Source: Labrenzia sp. VG12
GTDB lineage: Bacteria > Pseudomonadota > Alphaproteobacteria > Rhizobiales > Stappiaceae
Direction of reading: 5' to 3'
DNA length: 64,000 nucleotides
NCBI RefSeq assembly: GCF_002237595.1
Contig: NZ_CP022529.1
Location: 310,001 to 374,000, forward strand
The notes below the pieces were generated by a model, which was given only the letters and a program-made list of their open reading frames with translations, did no database searches and had not been told where the DNA came from. Positions 44,507 through 53,793 of this stretch are shown piece after piece. Position 1 is the stretch's first letter. Every line of letters begins with the position of its first letter. Position numbers and translations under genes: made by a program.

Positions 44507-46126
44507 ATGCTTGGTCCTTCCGCACATGTCGACACTTTCACCCGGGATAACCTTCCGCCCGAAGACCAGTGCCCGGATTTCCTGCTGAAGGACTTCCAGT
44601 ACCCGGAACGGCTGAACGCCGCGGTCGAGCTCACCGACAAGATGGTCGAACAGGGTTTCGGCGATCACACCGCCCTGATTGGCAATGGCCGCCGCCGCAC
44701 CTACAAGGAACTGGCCGACTGGACCAACCGGCTGGCGCATGCGCTTTCCGAAGATCTTGGTGTCAAACCCGGCAACCGGGTGCTGATCCGCTCGGCCAAC
44801 AACCCGGCGATGGTGGCTTGCTGGCTGGCGGCGACTAAGGCCGGCGCGGTTGTCGTCAACACCATGCCGATGCTGAGGGCCGGTGAGCTTTCCAAGATCG
44901 TCGACAAGGCGGAGATTGAGTTTGCGCTCTGCGACACCCGCCTGATGGACGAAATGGTCGCCTGTGCGAAAACGTCGACCTTCCTGAAGAAAGTTGTCGG
45001 TTTTGACGGCACCTCCAACCACGATGCGGAACTGGATCGGCTGGCACTGGAAAAATCCGTGCTTTATGACGCCGTGCCGACAGGCCGCGACGATGTCGCG
45101 CTGTTGGGTTTTACCTCCGGCTCGACGGGGACACCCAAGGCAACGATGCATTTCCACCGGGATCTTCTGATCATCGCCGATGGCTATGCCAGGGAAGTGC
45201 TGGGGGTGACGCCGGAAGATGTTTTTGTCGGCTCCCCGCCGCTCGCCTTCACCTTCGGTCTCGGCGGTCTTGCGATTTTCCCGCTGCGTTTCGGTGCGGC
45301 CGCGACGCTTCTGGAAGCCGCGACGCCGCCGAACATGATCGAGATCATCGAGAAGTACAAGGCAACGGTTTGCTTTACCGCGCCGACCGCTTACCGGGTC
45401 ATGCTGCAGGCCATGGAAGACGGCGCAGACCTGTCCTCGCTGCGGGCGGCCGTCTCGGCGGGCGAGACCCTGCCGGCACCTGTCTATGAGGCCTGGATGG
45501 AAAAGACCGGCAAACCGATGCTCGACGGCATTGGTGCCACCGAGATGCTGCACATCTTCATCTCCAACCGGTTTGGCGATCACAAACCGGCCTGCACCGG
45601 CAAGCCGGTCGGCGGTTATGAGGTCAAGATCATTGATCCGACCGGCGCACCGGTGGCTCCGGGTGAGGTTGGCCGGCTGGCTGTGCGTGGCCCGACCGGT
45701 TGCCGCTACCTCGCCGACGACCGTCAGCAGGGATATGTCATCGACGGCTGGAACATCACCGGTGACAGCTTTTCCATGAGCGAGGACGGTCACCTTCATT
45801 TCGCGGCCCGCAACGACGACATGATCATTTCCGCCGGCTACAACATAGCCGGTCCGGAAGTGGAAGCGGCCCTGCTGGCGCATCCGGCAATCCAGGAATG
45901 CGCCGTCATCGGTGTGCCGGACGAGGATCGCGGCTCCATCGTGCAGGCACACGTGGTCGTCGCCGAGGGAATCGAAATCTCAGAAGAGCTCGTCAAAGCG
46001 TTGAAAGATCACGTCAAAGCGACGATCGCGCCTTACAAATATCCGCGGTCGATCATCTTCGAAGACACCCTGCCGAAAACTGAAACCGGCAAGATCCAGC
46101 GGTTCCGGCTCAGACCGGACGCTTGA
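44507..46126 (+). CDS. Benzoate-CoA ligase family protein, probable 2-aminobenzoate-CoA ligase
   Basis: This 539-residue AMP-forming acyl-CoA synthetase activates an aromatic acid with ATP and CoA. Motifs are GFTSGSTGTPKATMHFHRD (P-loop), GATEMLHIFISN (A5-like), the HFAARNDDMIISAGYNIAG hinge and the late lysine in PKTETGKIQRF. The benzoate-CoA-ligase-like P-loop and the linked aminobenzoyl-CoA monooxygenase support 2-aminobenzoate as substrate. Confidence 0.9.
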   Translation: MLGPSAHVDTFTRDNLPPEDQCPDFLLKDFQYPERLNAAVELTDKMVEQGFGDHTALIGNGRRRTYKELADWTNRLAHALSEDLGVKPGNRVLIRSANNPAMVACWLAATKAGAVVVNTMPMLRAGELSKIVDKAEIEFALCDTRLMDEMVACAKTSTFLKKVVGFDGTSNHDAELDRLALEKSVLYDAVPTGRDDVALLGFTSGSTGTPKATMHFHRDLLIIADGYAREVLGVTPEDVFVGSPPLAFTFGLGGLAIFPLRFGAAATLLEAATPPNMIEIIEKYKATVCFTAPTAYRVMLQAMEDGADLSSLRAAVSAGETLPAPVYEAWMEKTGKPMLDGIGATEMLHIFISNRFGDHKPACTGKPVGGYEVKIIDPTGAPVAPGEVGRLAVRGPTGCRYLADDRQQGYVIDGWNITGDSFSMSEDGHLHFAARNDDMIISAGYNIAGPEVEAALLAHPAIQECAVIGVPDEDRGSIVQAHVVVAEGIEISEELVKALKDHVKATIAPYKYPRSIIFEDTLPKTETGKIQRFRLRPDA

Positions 46127-46257
46127 GCGGACAATCCTGTTTGGGCCGGGATTATTACAATAAAACAAGCCCTTGGCCGACCAGGCTCACAAAAAGAAGC
46201 ATGGCGGCAACCTAATACCACCGGGAACAGCAGTCTTAAGACCAAGAGGAACAGCAG

Positions 46258-47394
46258 ATGAAATTCACCACAATGGCAGCCGCCGCCGCACTTGCGGTCG
46301 GTCTCTCGACAGCCCAGGCCGAACCGGTCAAGGTCGGCATGATCACCACGCTGTCCGGCGGCGGTGCGGGCCTCGGCATCGACGTGCGGGACGGGTTCAT
46401 GCTGGCGGTCAAACAGGCCGGCAACGAAGACCTCGAGGTCGTCATCGAAGACGATCAGCGCAAGCCGGACATTGCCGTCCAGCTCGCCGACAAGATGATC
46501 CAGTCGGAGAAGGTCGATGTGCTCACCGGCATCATCTGGTCGAACCTCGCCATGGCCGTGATCCCGGCCGCGACCGCTCAGGGGAAATTCTACCTGTCGC
46601 CAAATGCCGGCCCGTCCGTCCTGGCTGGCAAGGGCTGTCATCCGAACTATTTCAACGTCGCCTGGCAGAACGACAATCTGCATGAGGCCGCCGGTGCCTA
46701 CGCCAACTTTGAAGGGCTGAAAAACAGCTTCATCCTGGCGCCGAACTATCCGGCCGGCAAGGATGCGCTCACCGGCTACAAGCGCACCTACCAGGGCGAT
46801 GTCGCTGGCGAGATCTACACCAAACTGGGGCAGACCGACTATGCCGCCGAAATCGCGCAGATCCGGGCATCCGGCGCGGACAGCGTGTATTTCTTCCTGC
46901 CGGGCGGCATGGGCATTTCCTTCCTGAAGCAATACAAGGATTCAGGTGTCGACCTGCCGGTGGTCGGTCCGGCCTTCTCCTTTGACCAGGGCATCCTCCA
47001 GGCCGTCGGTGATGCCGCGCTCGGCGTGAAAAACACCAGCCAGTGGAACAAGGACATCGAGGCCCCGGCAAACAAAGCTTTCGTTGAATCCTTCCAGGCC
47101 GAATATGGCCGCCTGCCGTCGCTCTATGCCTCCCAGGGCTTTGACACCGCAAACCTGTTGCTGTCCGCCATGGCCAAGGCCGATGTGAAAGATGCCGATG
47201 CCTTCCGCGCCGCCCTTCTGGAAGCGGATTTCGCTTCCACACGCGGCAATTTCAAGTTCGGTCCGAACCACCACCCGATCCAGGACATCTATGTCCGTGA
47301 AGTGATCAAGGAGGGTGACGTCTACACCAACAAGATCATCGGCAAGGCGCTGACCAGCCACGCCGATGCCTACTGGTCCGAGTGCAACATGTAA
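46258..47394 (+). CDS. Liv-type ABC importer substrate-binding protein
   Basis: This 378-residue periplasmic protein has a signal peptide (MAAAAALAVGLSTAQA) and the peripla_BP_6 fold (VGMITTLSGGGAGLGIDVRDGF, VLTGIIWSNLAMAV, NAGPSVLAGKGCHPNYF). The AGAGGAACAGCAG upstream is its ribosome site. In this operon it likely captures an aromatic acid such as anthranilate rather than a branched-chain amino acid (inference). Confidence 0.91.
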   Translation: MKFTTMAAAAALAVGLSTAQAEPVKVGMITTLSGGGAGLGIDVRDGFMLAVKQAGNEDLEVVIEDDQRKPDIAVQLADKMIQSEKVDVLTGIIWSNLAMAVIPAATAQGKFYLSPNAGPSVLAGKGCHPNYFNVAWQNDNLHEAAGAYANFEGLKNSFILAPNYPAGKDALTGYKRTYQGDVAGEIYTKLGQTDYAAEIAQIRASGADSVYFFLPGGMGISFLKQYKDSGVDLPVVGPAFSFDQGILQAVGDAALGVKNTSQWNKDIEAPANKAFVESFQAEYGRLPSLYASQGFDTANLLLSAMAKADVKDADAFRAALLEADFASTRGNFKFGPNHHPIQDIYVREVIKEGDVYTNKIIGKALTSHADAYWSECNM

Positions 47395-47452
47395 GGTAAG
47401 CACCACAGTTCGGCGCGGCGAATCCGCCGTGCCGAACAATGGGGCGGGGCAA

Positions 47453-47748
47453 GAGCATTGTTTGTGAATGTTGGCGTATTTGATGAAGATATGCGGCGCA
47501 CTCGGCAAGGCGCGTCGCGCAGCGCGATGTGGTTCATCGGGCAAGTGGCGCAACGCAGCCGATGGGCCGCATATCTTCACCACGCTCAAGGCACACTCGG
47601 CTTGCCGGCTCCAATAAATAGGCAGGGCGAATTTGCCCTCTGGCGTCGTTGGCCAGCCCTTGTGGTGGTGCCACCACTACGGGCAGTCCGCCTCGTCAGC
47701 GAACAAATTCGCTCCTGTCAAATGCGTCAACATTCACAAACGATGCTC
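47453..47748. mobile_element. MITE-like element with 31-base terminal inverted repeats
   Basis: A 296-base non-coding element bounded by 31-base inverted repeats (47453-47483 and 47718-47748) that match at 28 positions: GAGCAT-GTTTGTGAATGTTG-CG-ATTTGA with three variable bases. Inside the left end TGAAGATATGCGGC (47484) is repeated inverted and perfect as GCCGCATATCTTCA (47566). No transposase frame is present. It separates the Liv binding-protein gene from the permease gene and ends only two bases before the permease ATG, replacing its normal ribosome site. Confidence 0.7.
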
Positions 47749-47750
47749 AG

Positions 47751-48671
47751 ATGTCACTGATATTGCTCATAGAGCAGGTTCTGAACGGCCTGCAATTCGG
47801 CATCATGCTGTTCTTGATGGCCGCCGGGCTGACGCTCATCTTCGGCGTGATGGGGCTGATCAATCTGGCCCACGGGTCGCTCTACATGATCGGCGCTTTC
47901 TGTGCGGCTGCCGTGGCCGCGGCCACAGGCTCCTTCCTGCTCGGTCTTGTGGCCGCGCTGGCCGGGGCGGCGATCGCCGGCGCCCTGGTGGAATTGGTCG
48001 TGATCCGGCGTCTTTACGACAAGGATCACCTCGATCAGGTGCTGGCCACCTTCGCGCTGATCCTGATCTTCTCGGAAGGTACGCGCTGGATCTTCGGCTC
48101 TTTCCCGCTCTACCTGAATGTACCGGACTTCCTGTCCGGGCCTGTGACGCTGCCGGGCGGGATTGAATATCCGCTCTACCGGCTGACGCTGATCGTGGTC
48201 GGTCTTGGCGTTGCCCTCGGGCTGTGGCTGCTGATCTCCAGAACGCGGCTCGGCATTCAGATCCGGGCCGGGGAGAACGATCGCGAGATGATCGCGGCAC
48301 TCGGCATCGACATTGCCAAGCTCTACACGATCGTCTTCGCACTGGGCGCGGCGCTTGCCGGCCTGGCCGGAGCCCTGGTTGGAGCGATCCAGTCGGTTCA
48401 GGTCGGCATGGGCGAGCCTGTCCTGATCCTGGCCTTCGTTGTCATCGTCATCGGCGGCATCGGCTCGATCAAGGGCGCCCTGATCGGCGCGATCCTGGTG
48501 GGGCTCACAGATACGCTCGGCGGCATCTTCCTGCCGGAGCTCTTGAAACTTGTTCTTGATCCGTCGACGGCAACGTCGGTCGGTTCGTCGCTCGCCTCCA
48601 TGGCGATCTATATCCTGATGGCTGCGGTGCTGATCCTGCGTCCTGCCGGACTGTTCGGAGCGCGCGCATGA
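47751..48671 (+). CDS. Liv-type ABC importer permease (LivH)
   Basis: This 306-residue membrane protein has the LivH pattern: EQVLNGLQFGIMLFLMAAGLTLIFGVMGLINLAHGS at the start and GAGLAGLAGAL-like ALAGLAGALVGAIQSVQVGMGEPVLILAFVVIVIGGIGSI. It starts just after the MITE-like element, with only a weak possible ribosome site in the repeat itself. It overlaps the next gene by four bases. Confidence 0.92.
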   Translation: MSLILLIEQVLNGLQFGIMLFLMAAGLTLIFGVMGLINLAHGSLYMIGAFCAAAVAAATGSFLLGLVAALAGAAIAGALVELVVIRRLYDKDHLDQVLATFALILIFSEGTRWIFGSFPLYLNVPDFLSGPVTLPGGIEYPLYRLTLIVVGLGVALGLWLLISRTRLGIQIRAGENDREMIAALGIDIAKLYTIVFALGAALAGLAGALVGAIQSVQVGMGEPVLILAFVVIVIGGIGSIKGALIGAILVGLTDTLGGIFLPELLKLVLDPSTATSVGSSLASMAIYILMAAVLILRPAGLFGARA

Positions 48672-49651
48672 TCCGGGAAAGCTATCTCAACACGGCAACA
48701 CTCTTGTTGCTCATCGCCATCCCGGCCTGGGCCTTGAGCGCCGATGAGCCCTTCACCATCACGCTGATGACACGGGCCGTGATCTTCGCCATTGCCGCTG
48801 TCGGCCTTAACATCGCCCTGGGACTTGGCGGGCTGGTCAGTCTGGGCCACGCCGTCTTCTTCGGCATTGGCGGCTATGCCATGGGCATTCTCGCCCATCA
48901 TGCCCAGACCTATACGCCTCTCGCCGAATGGCCGCTGCTGATCGAGGGCACCAAGTCGATGCCGGTGATCTGGCTGCTGGCGATTGTGCTGTCTTCCCTG
49001 GCCGCACTTGTCATCGGCATCCTGTCGCTTAGGACCGCCGGCGTCTATTTCATCATGATAACGCTGGCCTTCGGCCAGATGTTCTTCTTCTTTGCCATTT
49101 CCTGGGCGGAATATGGCGGTGAGGACGGGCTGTCCATCTATGTCCGCAATGGCTTCCCGGGCCTGAACACGCTCGACCCTATCCAGTTCTACGGCCTCTG
49201 TCTGGTGTTGCTCTGTCTGGTGCTCACATTTGCCTGGCGTCTCGGCGGTTCGCCCTTCGGCCTCGCGCTGAACGCTGCGCGGCAGGTGCCGGTGCGGGTG
49301 GAAACGGTCGGTCTCGACCCAGTCCGGCTGAAGCTGGTCGCGTTCGTGGTTTCTGGCGCCATCACCGGGCTCGCCGGGGCGCTCTTTGCGGATCTGAACC
49401 GCTTTGTCAGCCCGACCATGTTCTCCTGGCAGACCAGTGGTGAAATCATGATCTTCATCATCATCGGCGGTGTCGGGCGCCTCTTCGGACCTGTCGTTGG
49501 CGCGCTCGTCTTCGTGGCGCTGGAGCACTGGCTCGGCGGGCTATCCGATTTCTGGCACATCTATCTCGGCCTGTTGCTGCTCGTCATCGTCCTGTTCGGA
49601 CGGGGTGGCCTGATCGGAATGGTTTGCGGACGGGAGGCAGTTCATGACTGA
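48668..49651 (+). CDS. Liv-type ABC importer permease (LivM)
   Basis: This 327-residue membrane protein has the LivM layout: AAVGLNIALGLGGLVSLGHAVFFGIGGYA near residue 40 and SGAITGLAGALFADLNRFVSP near residue 225. It is the second half of the channel, overlapping both neighbours. Confidence 0.92.
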   Translation: MIRESYLNTATLLLLIAIPAWALSADEPFTITLMTRAVIFAIAAVGLNIALGLGGLVSLGHAVFFGIGGYAMGILAHHAQTYTPLAEWPLLIEGTKSMPVIWLLAIVLSSLAALVIGILSLRTAGVYFIMITLAFGQMFFFFAISWAEYGGEDGLSIYVRNGFPGLNTLDPIQFYGLCLVLLCLVLTFAWRLGGSPFGLALNAARQVPVRVETVGLDPVRLKLVAFVVSGAITGLAGALFADLNRFVSPTMFSWQTSGEIMIFIIIGGVGRLFGPVVGALVFVALEHWLGGLSDFWHIYLGLLLLVIVLFGRGGLIGMVCGREAVHD

Positions 49652-50393
49652 GGCTGTTCTTCAAACACGTGGCATCACGAAGAGCTTCGGAGCGCTGCGC
49701 GCCAGCCGCGACATCTCCATCGACCTGAAGCCGGGCGAGATCCACGCGATCATCGGCCCCAACGGGGCGGGCAAATCGACGCTGATCGGCCAGATCTGCG
49801 GTACGCTCAAGCCCGATGCCGGCACGGTGCACCTGCTCGGTCAGGACGTGACCCTGGAGCCGACGCGGGCACGGGCAAGAGCCGGTCTTGGCCGGACCTT
49901 CCAGATCTCCGCGCTGGCCATGGAAGACACCGTTCTGCAGAACGCTGTTCTGGGCGCGCTCGGGGCAAGTGGCAAACCCTGGCGCTTCTTCGGCAATGCC
50001 CTCAAGGATGGGGACTTGCGGTCAACCGCCGAAGAGGCGTTGGAAAGGGTCGGTCTTCAGGACCACGCCCGCATGCGTACAGCCGAACTCAGTCACGGCC
50101 AGCGGCGCCAGCTGGAGGTTGCCGTGGCCCTGACGCTGAAACCCAGGGCGCTCGTCATGGACGAACCGATGGCCGGCATGGGTTCTGAAGGTTCCAAATT
50201 GCTGACCGGCTTTCTGGACAAGTTGCGCCAGGAAGCGCCGATCCTGCTTGTGGAACACGATATGGATGCCGTCTTCACACTGGCCGACCGGATCAGCGTT
50301 CTGGTCTATGGCGAAGTCATCGCCACGGGCACGGTCGATGAAATCCGCGCCAATGCCGCCGTCAAGGAAGCCTATCTGGGAGACGAGGCATGA
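49644..50393 (+). CDS. Liv-type ABC importer ATPase (LivG)
   Basis: This 249-residue ATPase has Walker A GPNGAGKST, the LivG-type GLGRTFQI segment, signature LSHGQRRQLE and Walker B ALVMDEPMAGM. It overlaps LivM by eight bases and LivF by four. Confidence 0.93.
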   Translation: MTEAVLQTRGITKSFGALRASRDISIDLKPGEIHAIIGPNGAGKSTLIGQICGTLKPDAGTVHLLGQDVTLEPTRARARAGLGRTFQISALAMEDTVLQNAVLGALGASGKPWRFFGNALKDGDLRSTAEEALERVGLQDHARMRTAELSHGQRRQLEVAVALTLKPRALVMDEPMAGMGSEGSKLLTGFLDKLRQEAPILLVEHDMDAVFTLADRISVLVYGEVIATGTVDEIRANAAVKEAYLGDEA

Positions 50394-51079
50394 GCGCGCT
50401 CTTGAGCCTTTCAAATGTCACCGCGTCCTACGGGGCGAGCCAGGCACTGTTCGGGGTCGATCTGGACATCCGGGAAGGGGAGGTGATGGCGCTGCTCGGC
50501 CGAAACGGCATGGGCAAGTCCACCACCGTGAAATGCATCTGCCGCATGTTGCCGGCGCAGGGCACGCTGACCTTCGGGGGGCAGGATCTGTCCCGTCTGC
50601 CCAGCCACAAGGCTGCGCGTCTGGGGCTGGGCCTTGTACCGGAAGGAAGACGGTGTTTCGCCGACTTGAGCGTTCAGGAGAACCTGATGGCGGCGGCCCG
50701 TTCGGGGGACTGGAGTTTCGACAAGGTGATCCAGCTGTTTCCGCGGCTGGGCGAACGGCGCAACCAGCGCGCCGGATCGCTCTCCGGCGGCGAGCAGCAG
50801 ATGCTGGCGATCGGCCGGGCACTGATGACCAACCCGACCCTCCTGATCCTGGACGAGGCGACCGAAGGTCTGGCCCCGGTCATCCGTCAGGAAATCTGGG
50901 CCGTCATCCGGCAGCTGAAGGCCGACACGGGCCTTGCCATTCTGGTCATCGACAAGTCGATCAAGGAACTCCGGCAAGTCTGCGACCGGGCGACGATCCT
51001 GGAACGTGGCAAGACGGTGTGGGCAGGAACGATCGAGGCGCTCACCGACGACGTCACCGCCAGCTATATCGGGGTCTAG
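50390..51079 (+). CDS. Liv-type ABC importer ATPase (LivF)
   Basis: This 229-residue ATPase has Walker A GRNGMGKST, the LivF-type GLGLVPEGRRCFADLSVQENL segment, signature LSGGEQQM and Walker B LLILDEATEGLAP. It completes the importer of the aromatic operon. Confidence 0.93.
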   Translation: MSALLSLSNVTASYGASQALFGVDLDIREGEVMALLGRNGMGKSTTVKCICRMLPAQGTLTFGGQDLSRLPSHKAARLGLGLVPEGRRCFADLSVQENLMAAARSGDWSFDKVIQLFPRLGERRNQRAGSLSGGEQQMLAIGRALMTNPTLLILDEATEGLAPVIRQEIWAVIRQLKADTGLAILVIDKSIKELRQVCDRATILERGKTVWAGTIEALTDDVTASYIGV

Positions 51080-51143
51080 GCATGTTTCGTTTTGCTCAGG
51101 CCGGATCAGATTTAGATCGTTTATTCAAGGAAAGTCAGGACCA

Positions 51144-51539
51144 ATGACCCTCAAAACCATTCAACCGGACGGCTGGGCACCGGCCAAGGGCTACGCAAAC
51201 GGCATGCTGACCTCAGGGCAGACGCTTCACGTCGGCGGTCAGATTGGCTGGAACAAGGATCAGGTATTTGAGGTCCATGACTTTGCCGGCCAGATGGAAC
51301 AGACATTGCGGAACATTGCCGCAATCGTCGAGGAGGCCGGCGGTGCGGTAACCGATATTGCCCGGCTGACCTGGTTCATCAAGGACAAGCGGGAATACCT
51401 GGCCAGGCAGAAAGAGGTTGGCGAAGCCTACCGGCGTGTCATGGGGCGGCATTTCCCGGCCATGTCCGTGGTCGTTGTCGCCGATCTCATTGAAGACGAA
51501 GCCCTGATCGAAATCGAAGCGACCGCCCAGATCGGGTGA
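51144..51539 (+). CDS. RidA family protein
   Basis: This 131-residue protein has the RidA fold with LHVGGQIGWNKD early and a C-terminal ALIEIEATAQIG with the conserved glutamate; the usual substrate arginine region reads MGRHFPAMSVVVV and differs from classic RidA. It is the last gene of the aminobenzoyl-CoA operon, where an imine or enamine formed from the amino group must be hydrolysed to release ammonia. A CAGGA site precedes the ATG. Confidence 0.85.
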   Translation: MTLKTIQPDGWAPAKGYANGMLTSGQTLHVGGQIGWNKDQVFEVHDFAGQMEQTLRNIAAIVEEAGGAVTDIARLTWFIKDKREYLARQKEVGEAYRRVMGRHFPAMSVVVVADLIEDEALIEIEATAQIG

Positions 51540-51616
51540 GGACAGGGCTGTCTGAAGGTGCCTGACCACAGCAGTTGGCGCGCGGACAACGACACATTGC
51601 AAGCAACTTTTCGCCA

Positions 51617-51650
51617 CCGGCGTGCACGAGGAGTGCGCGCCGGTTTTTGT
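51617..51650 (+). terminator. Intrinsic terminator of the aromatic operon
   Basis: ACCGGCGTGCAC pairs with GTGCGCGCCGGT (one mismatch) around a short loop and is followed by TTTTTGTTTG. It lies 80 bases after the RidA stop. Confidence 0.75.
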
Positions 51651-51770
51651 TTGTAAAGGCGATCCGGTTTGCGAGCCTCATACCGGTCTTTGCGTTTCCT
51701 GGACTTCTAATCAGAAGCAGCTTTGGTGAGGGTTTTGAGAAAGGCAAAGCAAGTCAATAGGTTAGAGTTT

Positions 51771-51823
51771 ATGTCTGACATAATTTCAACAATGTCAGAC
51801 AAAGTGTTTACATTGTCAGACAA
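51771..51823. promoter_or_regulatory. Three phased FCD-type operators
   Basis: ATGTCTGACAT (51771), ATGTCAGACAA (51792) and TTGTCAGACAA (51813) are spaced exactly 21 bases, two helical turns. The last fits the FadR-subfamily consensus TNGTNNNACNA; the others fit it closely. They sit 46-98 bases upstream of a GntR/FCD gene, which likely regulates itself and the whole operon from one face of the DNA. Confidence 0.75.
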
Positions 51824-51868
51824 AGTGATAAGCTCCTGTCATAATCAACAAGGGGTCGACTTCTCTCC

Positions 51869-52597
51869 ATGCCGGACCAAACAAACCAGAAGCCCTACGA
51901 CTTCGAAGGAAGCGGCGAAGACGCGCCCCGGGACGTTCCCAGGGCCCTGATTGCCTTGATCGAGGAAGAGGGGCTCAAGGTCGGTGATCGCCTGCCGCCT
52001 GAACTGGAACTGGTGCGCCGTCTCGGCTTTGGCAGGTCGACCATCCGCGAGACCCTGAAAACCTGGGAAAGCATGGGCGTGGTCAGCCGGAACAAAGGCG
52101 CCGGCACCCGCCTGATCGCGGAAATCTCACAAAATACTCTGCGCGTGGCCCTGACCATCAAACATGAAGCGGAAAGTCTGCTGCGTATGCAGCAGGTCCG
52201 CGGACCGCTGGAAATCGAGGCGGTCCGGATCGCAACCCGCCTGGCGACGCCCGAACAACGGCGCATCATCAGCGCCCGGGCTGCCGAGCTCATGGCCGTC
52301 TATGAGCTCGGTGAGGACTGGCGTCCGGCGGACCATCGTTTCCACAACGCCGTTCATGAGGCCACCGGCAATCCGCTCTTCAAACAATTCATCGAGCAGA
52401 TCCAGAAGGCGTTTCACGACATTTACGAAACGCCGTTCGGTAAGGCCCATCTCGGTCAGGAAACCATCCCGCTGCACCGGCCGCTGGCCGACGCCATTGT
52501 CGCGGGCGACGAAGACAGGGCCGCGGAGCTGACAGCACAAATCATCGACATGGTCTGTGTCGAGACCCAGAAGATCAAAGAGGAACACGATGGCTGA
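51869..52597 (+). CDS. GntR family transcriptional regulator (FadR/FCD subfamily)
   Basis: This 242-residue regulator has a GntR winged helix (LIEEEGLKVGDRLPPELELVRRLGFGRSTIRETLKTWESMGVV, in part) and an FCD domain with metal-type residues in ADHRFHNAVHEATGN and LHRPLADAIVAGD. It is first in an operon with a trans-sulfuration-type enzyme and a sugar-type importer, and overlaps that enzyme gene by eight bases. Confidence 0.91.
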   Translation: MPDQTNQKPYDFEGSGEDAPRDVPRALIALIEEEGLKVGDRLPPELELVRRLGFGRSTIRETLKTWESMGVVSRNKGAGTRLIAEISQNTLRVALTIKHEAESLLRMQQVRGPLEIEAVRIATRLATPEQRRIISARAAELMAVYELGEDWRPADHRFHNAVHEATGNPLFKQFIEQIQKAFHDIYETPFGKAHLGQETIPLHRPLADAIVAGDEDRAAELTAQIIDMVCVETQKIKEEHDG

Positions 52598-53753
52598 CGC
52601 TGTGCCGGGCGGTTATTCGATCGAGACGCTTTTGGCGGCGGCTGCAGACGCGGGCGGAGCGGTCACCCCGCCGATCGTGCAAACGTCCCTGTTCACCTTC
52701 GACACCTACCAGGCCTTCGAAGATCGCATGGCCGGGCGGTCCGAGGATCCGCTTTATACCCGTGTGCAAAACCCGACGGTTGCCGCGTTCGAGAAACTGA
52801 TGGCAGAGGCCGAAAACGGTGAGGCAGCGGTCGGTTTTGCCTCCGGCATGGCGGCTATCTCATCCACCGTCCTGGCCTTTGTCCGGCCGGGTGACCGGAT
52901 CGCCTGTGTCGAACATGTCTATCCGGATGCCTATCGCCTGTTCGAGCGTTTGCTGAGCCCCTTCGGAATTGAAGTCACCTATCATTCCGTCGACGCATTC
53001 CAGAACGACCCGGATCTGCTCAAGGGAGCGACGCTCGCTTATCTGGAAAGCCCCAACTCGGTCGTGTTCCAGACGATGGATCTTGCCGCCGTTGCCGCCA
53101 ATGCCAGGCGTCACGGCACCCTGACAGTGGTCGACAATTCCTGGGCGACACCGCTGTTCCAGCGTCCTCTGGACCTGGGCATCGATATCTCGCTGCATTC
53201 CGCCTCGAAATACCTCTCCGGTCATTCGGATACGGTCGCCGGCGTCGTCGTCGGGCGACAGGAGCTGATCACTCGGATCAGGGACCTCACCCTGACACTT
53301 CTCGGCGGCAAGCTCGCGCCTTTCGAGGCGTTCCTGCTGACCAGGGGGCTGCGCACGCTTGGCGCGCGCATGCGCCAGCATCAGGAAGCCGCCAATCTCT
53401 TTGTCGACAAGCTGTCTGCTCACCCGAAAGTCACGGCGGTGCTGTCACCCGGTCCGAATGGAGTGCCCGGCCTGACGGGACGGTCCGGACTGCTCTCCGT
53501 CGAGCTGGACGAGAGCGTCGACATTCCGCGCCTGGCCGACGCCCTGAAACTCTTCCGCCTTGGCGTCAGCTGGGGCGGCTTCGAGAGCCTGGTTCTGCCA
53601 ACACGGGTCGGGCTGGCTCAGTCGGGTGAACAGAATTCCATGCAGCGTTTCGGTGTTTCCGACCGGATCCTGCGTCTCAGTTTGGGGTTGGAGGACCCTG
53701 GCGACCTTTGGGCCGACTTTGAGGCGGCCCTGAGCACAAGCGCCCGGACATAA
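52590..53753 (+). CDS. Cystathionine gamma-synthase/beta-lyase family PLP enzyme
   Basis: This 387-residue enzyme of the Cys/Met metabolism PLP family has YTRVQNPTVAAFE (phosphate contacts), GFASGMAAISSTVLAF, VDNSWATPLFQRPLDLG and the PLP lysine in SLHSASKYLSGHSD. The segment EHVYPDAYRLFE replaces the YG(G/C)T of synthases and gamma-lyases, so its reaction is open: a C-S or C-O lyase is plausible. It is quite unlike the methionine gamma-lyase at 5318. Its placement between an FCD regulator and a CUT1 importer suggests it acts on the imported compound. Confidence 0.87.
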   Translation: MADAVPGGYSIETLLAAAADAGGAVTPPIVQTSLFTFDTYQAFEDRMAGRSEDPLYTRVQNPTVAAFEKLMAEAENGEAAVGFASGMAAISSTVLAFVRPGDRIACVEHVYPDAYRLFERLLSPFGIEVTYHSVDAFQNDPDLLKGATLAYLESPNSVVFQTMDLAAVAANARRHGTLTVVDNSWATPLFQRPLDLGIDISLHSASKYLSGHSDTVAGVVVGRQELITRIRDLTLTLLGGKLAPFEAFLLTRGLRTLGARMRQHQEAANLFVDKLSAHPKVTAVLSPGPNGVPGLTGRSGLLSVELDESVDIPRLADALKLFRLGVSWGGFESLVLPTRVGLAQSGEQNSMQRFGVSDRILRLSLGLEDPGDLWADFEAALSTSART

Positions 53754-53793
53754 GCGGCGCAAAAACAGACCTTTCGAACAAGTGGAGAAGATC

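Noticed and set aside
43523..45952. 809-codon minus-strand frame
   Set aside because: Long antisense frame opposite the acyl-CoA dehydrogenase and CoA ligase genes, which have full family motifs; such shadows are expected from GC-rich codon bias.
47458..47760. 100-codon frame across the inverted-repeat element
   Set aside because: It runs through terminal and inner inverted repeats and has no ribosome site; better explained as non-coding.
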